Shown here piece after piece: positions 35,402 through 43,740 of a stretch of DNA of 64,000 nt (the stretch's first letter is position 1; each line of letters starts with the position of its first letter). The notes under the pieces are model-generated. The model saw nothing but the letters and a program-made list of their open reading frames with translations, made no database searches and was not told the DNA's origin. The stretch is from positions 186,001-250,000 of the forward strand of contig CBIHPP010000004.1 in the NCBI GenBank assembly GCA_966212235.1, given 5' to 3'. Both the position numbers and the translations under genes were made by a program. This DNA comes from Niastella sp966212235 (GTDB lineage: Bacteria > Bacteroidota > Bacteroidia > Chitinophagales > Chitinophagaceae).

Positions 35402-38383
35402 TTAATTCTTTACAGGCTCATAGATCTCTGCTTCAATAATGCTCAGCGTTCCTTTTGCATTGGAATCGTCGCGGGCCACACCATCATCCAGCTTTTTGCC
35501 GGATACTTCCGCCATTACATTACCTCCTTCATCTTTAGAAAGCGTAGCCAGTTGTATCCTTACTTTTTTTCCTTTCGTTGGTTTACAGGTAATGGTATAA
35601 TAACCGAGCGAAGTATGTGTTGTTCCTGAAAAAGCTTCTTTTCCATCAACTGTAATCATTAACGGATAGGCGCGGCTTCGGAAATTGTTCAGCTTAAGCG
35701 TTATCTCGCTCACTGTTGCCGGCCGCTCCAGTTCATATTCTATCCAGGCCGTGTTCAATTTGCCATCGTTCACCCAATCGCTTAATTCATTATCATCATA
35801 ACTGGCAAAGGCGCTATCGGCATGGGCCCCTGCGGTGGCTTTTACTATAGCAACAGGAATGCGGGTGAGGGTATAAGATGGCGTTAATGGCGTTGGTCCT
35901 CTTTCGAGCCTGCAGGGAAGTGATGCCGAAGGCAAGCTGGTTGCCAGGCCATCTTTTTCTTCAAATGGTATTGTAGTTAATGCCTGGGAAGCAGCTTTCA
36001 ATCCATCCGCAGTCGCTTTGATCGTTATTTTTCCGGCGGTAGTAGTGGACCTTATCAATACCCGGTTCACGCCATTTTCAACCGGCAGACTTTTAGCCAG
36101 GATATAATTATCAGGTCCCTGGGCCATACCACCCCGCCATTCAGCCGGACCTTCCATAGTAAAGTTGATCATATTTAATGCAGCAGGGCAGCGCTTTCCA
36201 TTGGCATCAATGACTTCTACTTCTACAAGCGACACATCCTGTCCATTCGCCATAAAAGGGACCGGTCTTTCAATATTGGTCAACCGAATGGCCGCGGGTT
36301 GGCCTACGGTATTAATGACTGTGGTGCAAATCTGTTTTCCTTTGTCATCGTATCCCACTGCAGCAATATTTCCCGGCTGCCATTGCACGTCTTTGAATGT
36401 GAACAGGAAACCGTCGCTTCTTTGACCGTAGCCCAGCGATTTACCATTCACCAATAACGCCACTTTAGGGGCAGAAGAGATCACATAGATATCCTTCTTC
36501 ACACCGGTTGCATAATTCCAGTGCCCGACAATATGAATGCGGTATTTTTCAGGGTTCACCCAGCCATCCCACATTACCTCATGTGCATAGAAGTTTTGCT
36601 TTTTTATGCGCAACGCATCTACCTCGCCGCTCCGCCGGTAATTCTCTGCACCGCGATGATGGGTATTGGTTTCAGAGAACACGATGTTAACGCCGCCTGC
36701 ACTCACGCGTTTGCCGGTACCTGGCCGCTCATTCCAGAATTCAAACCAGCGCTTTACATTTTCAACAGCATGCGATTCCATATTGCGATTATAAACGGCT
36801 GCATTTTGTCCGTTGTGTTGCGGTCCTTCTCCATCTTTATGATAGGGTGGGGTGTAATCATCCCAATATTTGCGCAAACCTTCATCCCGCGAATATTCCA
36901 TGGCCCACATTGGAATGTGTGCGCTTTTATTGGTGTACAACATTTCGCCGCCGTATTCGGCCTCTTTGCTATCCAGCATTTCGCGCGAACCAATGGCCCT
37001 GCCGCCATGCGGATCGTATAAATCGCGGATGGCTTTCATTTCCTGCATATGCGACTCACTGATAGATTCATTGCCCGATTCATAAAAAATAATACTGGGA
37101 TTATTTCTGTTGTAAATGATGGCATCGCGCATTACCGTTTTTCGCTGTTCCCATCGTATGCCGGTTACATCTTTTTCCGCATCGCCGGCCTGCATGGCTT
37201 GCATTAAGCCAACCCGGTCGCAGCTTTCAACGTCCTGTTTCCAGGGCGTGATGTGCATCCAACGTACCAGGTTGCCATTGCTTTCTACCATCAAATGATT
37301 GCTGTAATCGCTTAACCAGGCCGGAACGCTCAACCCAATGGCCGGCCATTCGTTGCTCGTTCGCTGGGCATATCCATGCACCATGATCACCCGGTCGTTC
37401 AGGTAGATCATGCCATTTTTAAATTCCGTTTTACGAAAACCCGTTTTCGTTTTTACAACATCTACCGGTTTTCCATTCACTTTTAACGTGGTTTGTACGG
37501 TATACAGGTAACCATAACCCCAGCTCCAGAAATTCAGATCGTTTACAATAGCTTCCGCTTTTACAATGGTTGTTGAACCCGGCGCCAGGGTTGTGTTATC
37601 GCCGGTAAAAGTTTTTACTGTTTTTCCAGCCACATCAACGATCGCCACTTCATACTGTATCATTTGCGGTTTATCATCGTCATTCTTCACTTCTGATTCG
37701 GCATGAATGGTTGCCGTACGTTCTTTAACATTAAACTGATTGGCATATATATACACGCCGGTGGTACCTAATGTCGTGAACAAAGGAAGGGTTTGATATA
37801 TTTTACCGGCAACGTGCAGGAACACATTCTTATTAATGCCGCCATAGTTGGCGTTAAAATTTTTGTCTTCCCATTGATATTTGGTTTTCGTAGCGCGTTC
37901 GTGGTAATCCCAGCTATTGTCAATACGAACAGCCAGCACATTGTCTGAATCTCCCTGATTTACAAAACCTGTAATATCAAAACCAAAAGCAGTAACGCCG
38001 TTTTCGTGTAACCCGAGGTATTTTCCATTCAAATAGAAATCCCCCGCCTGCCGGATACCTTCAAACTCTAGAAATATCTTTTGTGCTTTTGATGCAGCAG
38101 GCAGTTTAAAATGTTTGCGATACCAGGCGATACCAGAAGATAGATCCTTGATGTCTTTTTTAAAAGCTTCGTCTTCATTCCAGGCCCAGGGGAGGGTTAC
38201 GGACTTCCAACCGGCATCGGGGTAAGAGGCTTCTTTCGCCGCAGCCGTATCACCGATAAAAACTTTCCAGTTACTGTTGAAATTATAGGTTGATCGTTGA
38301 GCATGCGCATGCACGCAAATCAAAACAAGTAGTAAGAGGATTGATCTTTTTATGGGAAAGAAAACACGCGGGGAAGTTGTCAT
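35402..38383 (-). CDS. Glycoside hydrolase family 2 enzyme (beta-galactosidase-like)
   Basis: A 993-residue exported enzyme. Signal peptide (RSILLLLVLICVHAHAQ), an N-terminal GH2 sugar-binding jelly roll (FNSNWKVFIGDT; LNGKYLGLHENGVTAF), an immunoglobulin-like domain, and a TIM barrel with acid/base Glu in IIFYESGNESIS. The conserved nucleophile candidate is the Glu in IVFSETNTHHRG. Beta-rich C-terminal domains follow, ending in IIEAEIYEP. It may act on plant or host glycans; specificity not predictable. A second, degraded copy of the last residues lies at 31091-31201. It is not adjacent to a SusC/D pair. Confidence 0.86.
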   Translation of the reverse strand: MTTSPRVFFPIKRSILLLLVLICVHAHAQRSTYNFNSNWKVFIGDTAAAKEASYPDAGWKSVTLPWAWNEDEAFKKDIKDLSSGIAWYRKHFKLPAASKAQKIFLEFEGIRQAGDFYLNGKYLGLHENGVTAFGFDITGFVNQGDSDNVLAVRIDNSWDYHERATKTKYQWEDKNFNANYGGINKNVFLHVAGKIYQTLPLFTTLGTTGVYIYANQFNVKERTATIHAESEVKNDDDKPQMIQYEVAIVDVAGKTVKTFTGDNTTLAPGSTTIVKAEAIVNDLNFWSWGYGYLYTVQTTLKVNGKPVDVVKTKTGFRKTEFKNGMIYLNDRVIMVHGYAQRTSNEWPAIGLSVPAWLSDYSNHLMVESNGNLVRWMHITPWKQDVESCDRVGLMQAMQAGDAEKDVTGIRWEQRKTVMRDAIIYNRNNPSIIFYESGNESISESHMQEMKAIRDLYDPHGGRAIGSREMLDSKEAEYGGEMLYTNKSAHIPMWAMEYSRDEGLRKYWDDYTPPYHKDGEGPQHNGQNAAVYNRNMESHAVENVKRWFEFWNERPGTGKRVSAGGVNIVFSETNTHHRGAENYRRSGEVDALRIKKQNFYAHEVMWDGWVNPEKYRIHIVGHWNYATGVKKDIYVISSAPKVALLVNGKSLGYGQRSDGFLFTFKDVQWQPGNIAAVGYDDKGKQICTTVINTVGQPAAIRLTNIERPVPFMANGQDVSLVEVEVIDANGKRCPAALNMINFTMEGPAEWRGGMAQGPDNYILAKSLPVENGVNRVLIRSTTTAGKITIKATADGLKAASQALTTIPFEEKDGLATSLPSASLPCRLERGPTPLTPSYTLTRIPVAIVKATAGAHADSAFASYDDNELSDWVNDGKLNTAWIEYELERPATVSEITLKLNNFRSRAYPLMITVDGKEAFSGTTHTSLGYYTITCKPTKGKKVRIQLATLSKDEGGNVMAEVSGKKLDDGVARDDSNAKGTLSIIEAEIYEPVKN

Positions 38384-38548
38384 ATGGCAATCGTATAAGG
38401 AAAAATATGGCTATAAATGGTATGCGGTTTCAAATATAAATGGCGCCTGCATGGTAACTATCCTGTTGAGTCCTGCATGGAATGGCTATGCTGAAATAAC
38501 TTTATCAAAAGCTGATTATTGGTAATTTACAATCAAAACCATTCAACC

Positions 38549-38923
38549 ATGACAACCGCAAAACAACCAACCTACGGCAATGGAAAGATCTGTTATATTG
38601 AAATGGCCGCCACTGATGTGGACCGCTCTGCCACTTTTTATAAAGCTGTTTTTGGCTGGAATATTCGCAAACGGGGCGATGGCGCTATAGCGTTTGATGA
38701 TGGGGTGGGCGAGGTGAGTGGCTCCTGGGTAAAGGGACGGACACCGGCCACTTCGCCTGGATTGCTGGTGTACATTATGGTAGATGATATGGAGAAAACA
38801 ATTGAAGCAGTCATTGCAAATGGTGGAACCATTGTACAACCGGTGGGCATGGATGCACCGGAGATCACTGCACGTTTTAGTGATCCGGCGGGAAACATTA
38901 TCGGATTATATCAAAATCCATAA
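38549..38923 (+). CDS. VOC-family (glyoxalase-fold) protein
   Basis: 124 residues from ATG 38549 (MTTAKQPTYGNGKICYIEMA), a single vicinal-oxygen-chelate domain: ATDVDRSATFYKAVFGWNI, YIMVDDMEKTIEAVIANGG and ARFSDPAGNIIGLYQNP. Family members bind a metal and act as dioxygenases, glyoxalases or resistance proteins; activity here is unknown. The in-frame start at 38519 would add ten residues with no support. It is followed by a DUF2071 gene after 43 bp, possibly as one transcript. Confidence 0.85.
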   Translation: MTTAKQPTYGNGKICYIEMAATDVDRSATFYKAVFGWNIRKRGDGAIAFDDGVGEVSGSWVKGRTPATSPGLLVYIMVDDMEKTIEAVIANGGTIVQPVGMDAPEITARFSDPAGNIIGLYQNP

Positions 38924-38966
38924 AAGAGGACAAAGTCGCTAACTTCGGGATTTTAATGATCTGTCC

Positions 38967-39689
38967 ATGAAACAAAAAAAGTTCCTTTCTGCTCAATGGC
39001 TGCGCCTGATTATGGCTAATTATACCATTGACCCGGATATTCTCAAACCATTCTTACCCGCAAAAACTGAATTGGATACCTGGAATAACAAGACGTTTGT
39101 AAGCCTGGTGGGGTTCCTGTTTCATGATACCCGCGTTCGAAATATTCGTTTTCCTTTTCATACCACCTTTCCGGAAGTGAACCTGCGTTTCTATGTGCGC
39201 TATAAGGAAAACGGCGAATACAAAAGGGGCGTGGTGTTCATTAAGGAAATTGTTCCCAGGCCGGCCATCACGTTTATCGCCAATTACCTGTTCAACGAGC
39301 GGTATATTACCCTGCCCATGACCTTCTTCGTTAAAACAACCGAGCAACAACAACATATCGGCTATCACTGGAAATTCAAAAATCACTGGAATAAGCTGGA
39401 AGCGCAAACCGGTTTGAAAAAGGTTCCCATACAACCCGGCACTGAAGAGGAATTCATTACCGAACATTTCTGGGGATATTCGGGCATCAACAAAACGGAA
39501 ACGGGTGAATACCAGGTAGAACACCCGCGCTGGGATGTTTTCCCGGTTGAACAGTATACAGTCGATTGCAATTTTTCAAACCTGTACGATCCTTCTTTTT
39601 CGGTATTGAACGACCGAACCCCCGATTCAGTTTTCCTGGCAGAAGGATCAGCGATCAATGTGTATGCTAAGAAGAAGTTGATAAGTTGA
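38967..39689 (+). CDS. YqjF-like DUF2071 protein
   Basis: 240 residues with the DUF2071/YqjF pattern: FLSAQWLRLIMANYTIDPDIL, then FLPAKTELDTWNNKTFVSLVGF, FPEVNLRFYVRY and GVVFIKEIVPRPAIT. Cytoplasmic; function uncharacterised. It follows the VOC gene in the same direction. A run of GTTGA words starts at its last codons, so its C-terminus (KKKLIS) may partly reflect repeat DNA. Confidence 0.8.
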   Translation: MKQKKFLSAQWLRLIMANYTIDPDILKPFLPAKTELDTWNNKTFVSLVGFLFHDTRVRNIRFPFHTTFPEVNLRFYVRYKENGEYKRGVVFIKEIVPRPAITFIANYLFNERYITLPMTFFVKTTEQQQHIGYHWKFKNHWNKLEAQTGLKKVPIQPGTEEEFITEHFWGYSGINKTETGEYQVEHPRWDVFPVEQYTVDCNFSNLYDPSFSVLNDRTPDSVFLAEGSAINVYAKKKLIS

Positions 39690-39756
39690 AATGTTGACAG
39701 GGTTGATAAAGGAGAAAACAGAAGATGACAAGTTGATATGGTAACATGTTGACAAG
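39672..39756. repeat. GTTGA-word direct repeats across a stop codon
   Basis: AAGTTGATAAGTTGAAATG, GTTGACAGGGTTGATAAAGG, GACAAGTTGATATGG and CATGTTGACAAGG follow each other and include the stop codon of the DUF2071 gene. Same word family as 1213-1350, here mostly in one orientation. Confidence 0.55.
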
Positions 39757-39771
39757 GGTCTGGGTGTTATA

Positions 39772-39809
39772 CTCCCCCTTTAGGGTGTCGGGGGGTTAGC
39801 GGGCCGGGG
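39772..39809. repeat. CCCCCTTTAGGG-type palindromic repeat
   Basis: CTCCCCCTTTAGGGTGTCGGGGGG crosses into the stop codon and last codons of the minus-strand HEAT gene (39796). A very similar CCCCCTTTAGGGGGTTGGGGG is at 50022-50047, where it forms the last codons of another minus-strand gene. Possibly a terminator-like or REP-like unit. Confidence 0.55.
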
Positions 39810-40317
39810 GGTATTTCTTCAAGATCTTCTTCGCCCGGCTCTTGAAAGCGGCGGTCTCATATGGCCATCGTTCTTCAATCACCAGCTTTAATTCAGCCTT
39901 GATATCAGGGTATAGGGCCGACAGGTTTTCCAGGATGGTTAAGGAAAAAGCTTTTATGGCCGGGGCGGTTTCGTTATCCGCTACAAAATCAAAACAGCAG
40001 CTCATGATCTGTCCATGATAGCGTTTGGGAATCTCTACATGCTGCAGCAATCGCACTACATTTCTGACCACGGCGTCATGCAAACCTGGTTTTTCTAACA
40101 GGGGGACTATCTGTTTAAAATAAGGGGTAATGAGCGCGGGGTGGTTCTGCACACAAATGCTCATGGGCCAGGCTGCCCGCTGGGTCACCCGGTATTCACC
40201 TTTCAGGAACAACTGCATTAACTCCCCAAACCGTACTTTTTCGCCGCCCACATACCTGACAATTTTTTCACATTGCGTTTTCGAATGCTCCTTTTCTATA
40301 GCTTTTAATAAATCCAT
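39796..40317 (-). CDS. HEAT-repeat-like protein
   Basis: 173 residues from ATG at 40317 (MDLLKAIEKEHSKTQ). All-helical, with a repeat pattern suggestive of HEAT or Armadillo modules (WPMSICVQNHPALITPYF; AVVRNVVRLLQHVEIPKRYHG; AIKAFSLTILENLSALYPD). Cytoplasmic; binding partner unknown. An upstream non-ATG start (40353) is less likely. The last codons (KKYPPAR) are contributed by a GC-rich palindromic repeat. Confidence 0.7.
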   Translation of the reverse strand: MDLLKAIEKEHSKTQCEKIVRYVGGEKVRFGELMQLFLKGEYRVTQRAAWPMSICVQNHPALITPYFKQIVPLLEKPGLHDAVVRNVVRLLQHVEIPKRYHGQIMSCCFDFVADNETAPAIKAFSLTILENLSALYPDIKAELKLVIEERWPYETAAFKSRAKKILKKYPPAR

Positions 40318-40372
40318 ATAAATTTGAAAATAAGCGAATTTAAAATTTGACAAATAGAATCCTGCTGAAAAA

Positions 40373-41278
40373 ATGAAAAAGACACACTTATTAAGCGCAT
40401 TCCTGATTTGTATAACTGCCGCCTGCAGTCATAAAAAAGGCATTGTTGTTTTTCAAACCGATTTTGGGTTGAAGGATGGAGCGGTCAGCGCCATGAAGGG
40501 GGTGGCCACGGGCGTTGATGCCGGTCTGCAATTGTTCGACCTCACCCATGAGATCCCGGCTTATAATATTTGGGAGGCAGCTTACCGGTTGCAGCAAACG
40601 GCGCCCTTCTGGCCGGCCGGGACCGTTTTTGTGTCGGTGGTTGATCCGGGCGTAGGCACTACCCGTAAATCGGTCGTTTTGAAAACCAAAACGGGCCATT
40701 ATTTTGTTACCCCTGATAATGGAACGCTTACATTAATATCTCAAACACTTGGCATTGAGTCCGTACGCGAGATTGACGAAGCATTAAATAGAAGGAAAAA
40801 CTCACAAGGCTCGTACACTTTTCATGGCAGGGATGTGTATGCATACACCGGAGCGCGGTTGGCCGCCGGGGCCATCACCTTTGAACAGGTGGGCAAGGAA
40901 CTACCGGCAGAAGTGGTGACCATTCCATACCAAAAAGCTGTGTGTCAGGGAGATTCGATCATCGGTAATATACCCATCCTTGACATTCAATATGGCAACA
41001 TCTGGACTAACATTAACGATTCGATTTTCAAAGTGTTACACGTGGAACATAAAGTAAAAGTCGAAGTAAAAATCAATAGGAATGACAGCCTGGTGTTTCA
41101 CCAGGATATTGAATTTGTGCATACGTTCGGCGATGTGCCGGAAGGGAAGCCATTGGCATATATGAATAGCCTAATGAACTTTTCCCTGGCCATAAATATG
41201 GGTAATATGGCCGATTCTTTTCATATAAACAGCGGACCTGAGTGGAATATTGTAGTCAAAAGGAAAAAACCAAATTAG
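40373..41278 (+). CDS. SAM hydrolase (DUF62/SAM hydroxide adenosyltransferase) with lipoprotein-like signal
   Basis: A 301-residue member of the SAM-dependent hydroxide/chloride/fluoride adenosyltransferase family. Visible family features are VVFQTDFGLKDGAVSAMKGV (N-terminal Asp motif), LFDLTHEIPAYNIWEAAYRL, VFVSVVDPGVGT, FVTPDNGTLTLI and FHGRDVYAYTGARLA. The extra N-terminus (HLLSAFLICITAAC-SHKK) is a signal with a plausible lipobox Cys at 19. Known members hydrolyse SAM to adenosine and methionine in the cytoplasm, so an envelope form is odd. A cytoplasmic alternative would require an unannotated later start. Divergent from the HEAT gene. Confidence 0.82.
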   Translation: MKKTHLLSAFLICITAACSHKKGIVVFQTDFGLKDGAVSAMKGVATGVDAGLQLFDLTHEIPAYNIWEAAYRLQQTAPFWPAGTVFVSVVDPGVGTTRKSVVLKTKTGHYFVTPDNGTLTLISQTLGIESVREIDEALNRRKNSQGSYTFHGRDVYAYTGARLAAGAITFEQVGKELPAEVVTIPYQKAVCQGDSIIGNIPILDIQYGNIWTNINDSIFKVLHVEHKVKVEVKINRNDSLVFHQDIEFVHTFGDVPEGKPLAYMNSLMNFSLAINMGNMADSFHINSGPEWNIVVKRKKPN

Positions 41279-41569
41279 TTTTTACACATTTATCCATAAT
41301 TGGTGGATAACCAGGTAGATAGAAAAAGAAATAAATCTTCGGTGATCAGGAAACAAGGCCTTAATTTGTTGCATGCATTAATATTCTGGATTATAGCGTA
41401 TTATGATTTGTATCTACTTTTTAAATTGATACAAACGGCTTTTTGATAGAGGAAACTAGCCTGACTTAACGCTTAAAATGTCAGTTTGCCCTTAAAAACT
41501 GCCAGGTAGGAGAATGCAACTGTGCCTCAACTTGTTATTTAATCGCAGAAAACACACCTAATTGATTGA

Positions 41570-41602
41570 AAGTAAATAATTAGGCCCTGAAATTATTTAC
41601 TT
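41570..41602. repeat. Perfect AT-rich hairpin left of the array
   Basis: AAGTAAATAATT (41570-41581), loop AGGCCCTGA, AATTATTTACTT (41591-41602): 12 of 12 base pairs. Confidence 0.7.
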
Positions 41603-41710
41603 CTACCCCGTGTAGAATTTTAAATATCCGGAAATAAGATCAAATCCATCCGAATTCAGGTGATAGTCCTTCGGATTTAATTATTACTGTATCGTGCTAC
41701 CGGAGGAGAC

Positions 41711-42074
41711 CTCAATTTTCCAGGAGATATAACTTAGGACTCCTGGAAATGAACTTATTTTTCCGGGGAAACGATACAATCCTCCGGGAAACAACCCTAT
41801 TTTCCCGGAGAAATGCTTCCGCGCTCCGGGAAACAGACCTTGTTTCCCTGGAAAACGATACTATTCTCCGGGAAACAGACCTAATTTCCCGGGGAAATGA
41901 TACCATTCTCCGGGAAACGAGACCATTTTCCCGGAGAAACGATATGAAATTCCGGGAAACAACACTGTTTTCCCGGAGAAACGATATGAAAATCCGGGAA
42001 ACAATACTTGTTTCCCGGAGAAACGATGCCAGATTCCGGGAAACAAGCCTGTTTTTCCGGAGAAATTATACGGG
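41711..42074. repeat. 42-bp tandem array of CCGGGAAA/TTTCCCGG inverted repeats
   Basis: Eight units start at 41711, 41753, 41795, 41837, 41879, 41921, 41963 and 42005, with a partial ninth at 42047. Each unit has TTTCCCGGAGAAACGAT and TCCGGGAAACA blocks separated by variable sequence. Neighbouring blocks are complementary, so CCGGGAAA-N9-TTTCCCGG can fold as a 25-nt hairpin repeatedly. The first, divergent unit has CCAGG opposite CCTGG, a matched change in both arms. The period keeps frames open on both strands (plus 41749-42105), but conservation follows stems rather than codon positions. Confidence 0.75.
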
Positions 42075-42104
42075 ATTAAATTATTTCGAATTGATTTCGA
42101 ATTA

Positions 42105-42129
42105 AAAATCATCGCTTTACGATGATTTT
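42105..42129. terminator. Perfect hairpin right of the array
   Basis: AAAATCATCG (42105-42114), loop CTTTA, CGATGATTTT (42120-42129), 10 bp, ending in T residues on the plus strand. Could be a weak terminator for a transcript crossing the array. Confidence 0.5.
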
Positions 42130-42285
42130 GTACCATTTTCATTTAATTCTGCAGTAAAATCAGTTGGAAATGAAGTAGCCAGCAACAATTATTACCCGCC
42201 ATTAGCTCTTGACGGGTCAGTTCAGTGGATTTGGGTGGCAATTATTATCACATTCGTCACTGCATTTCGCCTTTTAGCTTCACAT

Positions 42286-42346
42286 TGTATTTCGTATTTG
42301 TATTCCATTATCACATTATCGAATTATCATATTATCACATTAGCCT
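42286..42346 (-). repeat. GATAATGTGATAATGGAATAC 3' words
   Basis: On the minus strand, immediately after the serine hydrolase stop, come GCTAATGTGATAATATGATA, TTCGATAATGTGATAATGG and AATACAAA. The nitroreductase gene is followed by closely similar words in the same sense orientation (52046-52083). Confidence 0.55.
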
Positions 42347-43587
42347 TAGCGTCTCGCTTTCAACACCCTTTCAATCATCCCGTTCATGGCATTGCCTTCA
42401 ATCCAGCGGGCAACAATAATGAGATCATTTTCTGGATCCACATAAATGATATTGGAACCGGCGCCGATATGAGCAAAAGCCGTGGCCGGTGCACTGGCGT
42501 ATAGTTTCTTATCTGTGTTCAGGTAATAATTCATAAAACCATAAGTTGGCTGCACAGGGGTAGGGGTTTTGGCCATTTTGAGCCAGGCTTCCGACAATAG
42601 TTGCTTATCCTTCCATTTTCCATTGCGCAGGGTCAGGTAGCCAAACCGGGCCTGGTCGTAGGCATTGATAAACAAACCGCCGCCCCAATGCGACCCACCG
42701 CTGACCGATTGCATCAACTGGCCATCCATTACCACCCATGAATTTTCGTAACCGGTCCAACGCCAGGTACGCGAGGCGCCAATGGGCTCCATGATCCGTT
42801 CTTTCAAAACCACCGGCAAGGGTTGTCGCCAAACATTCAACAGCGCCAACGCCAGCACATTTACCCGGGTATCGTTGTATTTGTATACTGTGCCGGGCGC
42901 ATTTCTCTTGCGGGTCAGCCAGTCAGCCGAATTTTGTGAAGGACGATCGGCCCAATCGGGCTTGCCCCATAAAGTTCCTTCCCAATCGCTGGTTTGCCGT
43001 AACAAATGGTCCCAGCCAATGGTGCGGTTATGTTCTGTGTCAAAAAGGTCAATAACGTCTTTATGCGACAGGGCATCTGATTTGTCACTCGCCAGTCTCC
43101 CCGGTTCATACGGAATAACAGGCGCCATGTAGGTATACACTTTATCATCCACACTGGCAATCAATCCGGCATCGAAAGCCAGTCCGGCTACAGACGAAAG
43201 AAAGCTTTTCGCCACACTAAAAGTCTGATCAACCCGGCCGGGCTCGCCCCATTCAGCAACGATGTACCCATTCTTAATGATCAACCCAGTGGCTGGTCCG
43301 CGCTCTTTCAGCGGTCCCACCGGATAGCCAAAAGGTTCCCGGCCAAATCCACCCTGGTAAAATGCTTTTTTCAAATCACGTGATTCTTTCGATTCATTCG
43401 CCTGGGCAAAGGCAATGGCATCTTGTAATAAAGTAGAATCCAGGCCTACCGCCTGGGCGCTGCGATGTTCCCAGTTGCCAGGCTGCGGAAAATAGTTTGC
43501 CGGCTTTTTTTGTTGGGCAATGAGCAGGGATGCGGTGGATAAAATAATGAGCGTGAACAGCAAACGCAAATAATAAAAATATTTCAT
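42346..43587 (-). CDS. Serine hydrolase (beta-lactamase class C fold)
   Basis: A 413-residue exported hydrolase. Signal peptide (LLFTLIILSTASLLIAQQ), catalytic SxxK motif in DQTFSVAKSFLSS, and a Tyr motif in GTVYKYNDTRVNVLAL (YND rather than the usual YxN with Asn third). Belongs to the beta-lactamase/esterase EstB/nylon-oligomer hydrolase superfamily; substrate could be a peptide, ester or amide. Positioned between the array region and the divergent glucokinase gene. No antibiotic-resistance function is implied. Confidence 0.85.
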   Translation of the reverse strand: MKYFYYLRLLFTLIILSTASLLIAQQKKPANYFPQPGNWEHRSAQAVGLDSTLLQDAIAFAQANESKESRDLKKAFYQGGFGREPFGYPVGPLKERGPATGLIIKNGYIVAEWGEPGRVDQTFSVAKSFLSSVAGLAFDAGLIASVDDKVYTYMAPVIPYEPGRLASDKSDALSHKDVIDLFDTEHNRTIGWDHLLRQTSDWEGTLWGKPDWADRPSQNSADWLTRKRNAPGTVYKYNDTRVNVLALALLNVWRQPLPVVLKERIMEPIGASRTWRWTGYENSWVVMDGQLMQSVSGGSHWGGGLFINAYDQARFGYLTLRNGKWKDKQLLSEAWLKMAKTPTPVQPTYGFMNYYLNTDKKLYASAPATAFAHIGAGSNIIYVDPENDLIIVARWIEGNAMNGMIERVLKARR

Positions 43588-43740
43588 AGTATAATTGTTG
43601 CGGGTTCTATTTTGAGATTTAGTTTTACGGCTGACGATGATCAGATTCTAAGTTAGTTGGTAAGTTCATTAGTTTTACAAATTATTAATTGAATAAAAGA
43701 CTGGCATTAATCAGGTATTAAAAACTCAGCATCTTTTACT

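Larger units (their letters stand above)
41279..42345. other. Gene-poor kilobase containing a 42-bp repeat array
   Basis: 1067 bp between two opposed genes with no recognisable protein. Contents: perfect hairpin 41570-41602; weaker hairpin around 41648-41675 (ATCCGAA...TTCGGAT); 42-bp tandem array 41711-42074; perfect hairpin 42105-42129; and ATTATCACATTATC words 42286-42346. ORFs of up to 118 codons on both strands result from the repeat period being a multiple of three. Confidence 0.6.

Noticed and set aside
41711..42074. CRISPR array
   Set aside because: Period and repeat length look superficially similar, but units contain inverted blocks with only short variable stretches rather than spacers of constant length and unique content, and no cas genes are present.
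41749..42105. 118-codon ORF across the 42-bp array as a protein gene
   Set aside because: The open frame is a result of a 42-bp period. Antisense frames are equally open, there is no ribosome-binding site near the ATG, and conserved positions follow inverted stems instead of codon positions.
42346..43587. Beta-lactamase conferring antibiotic resistance
   Set aside because: The fold is shared by many esterases and peptidases; the YND motif and absence of a context do not support a resistance role.
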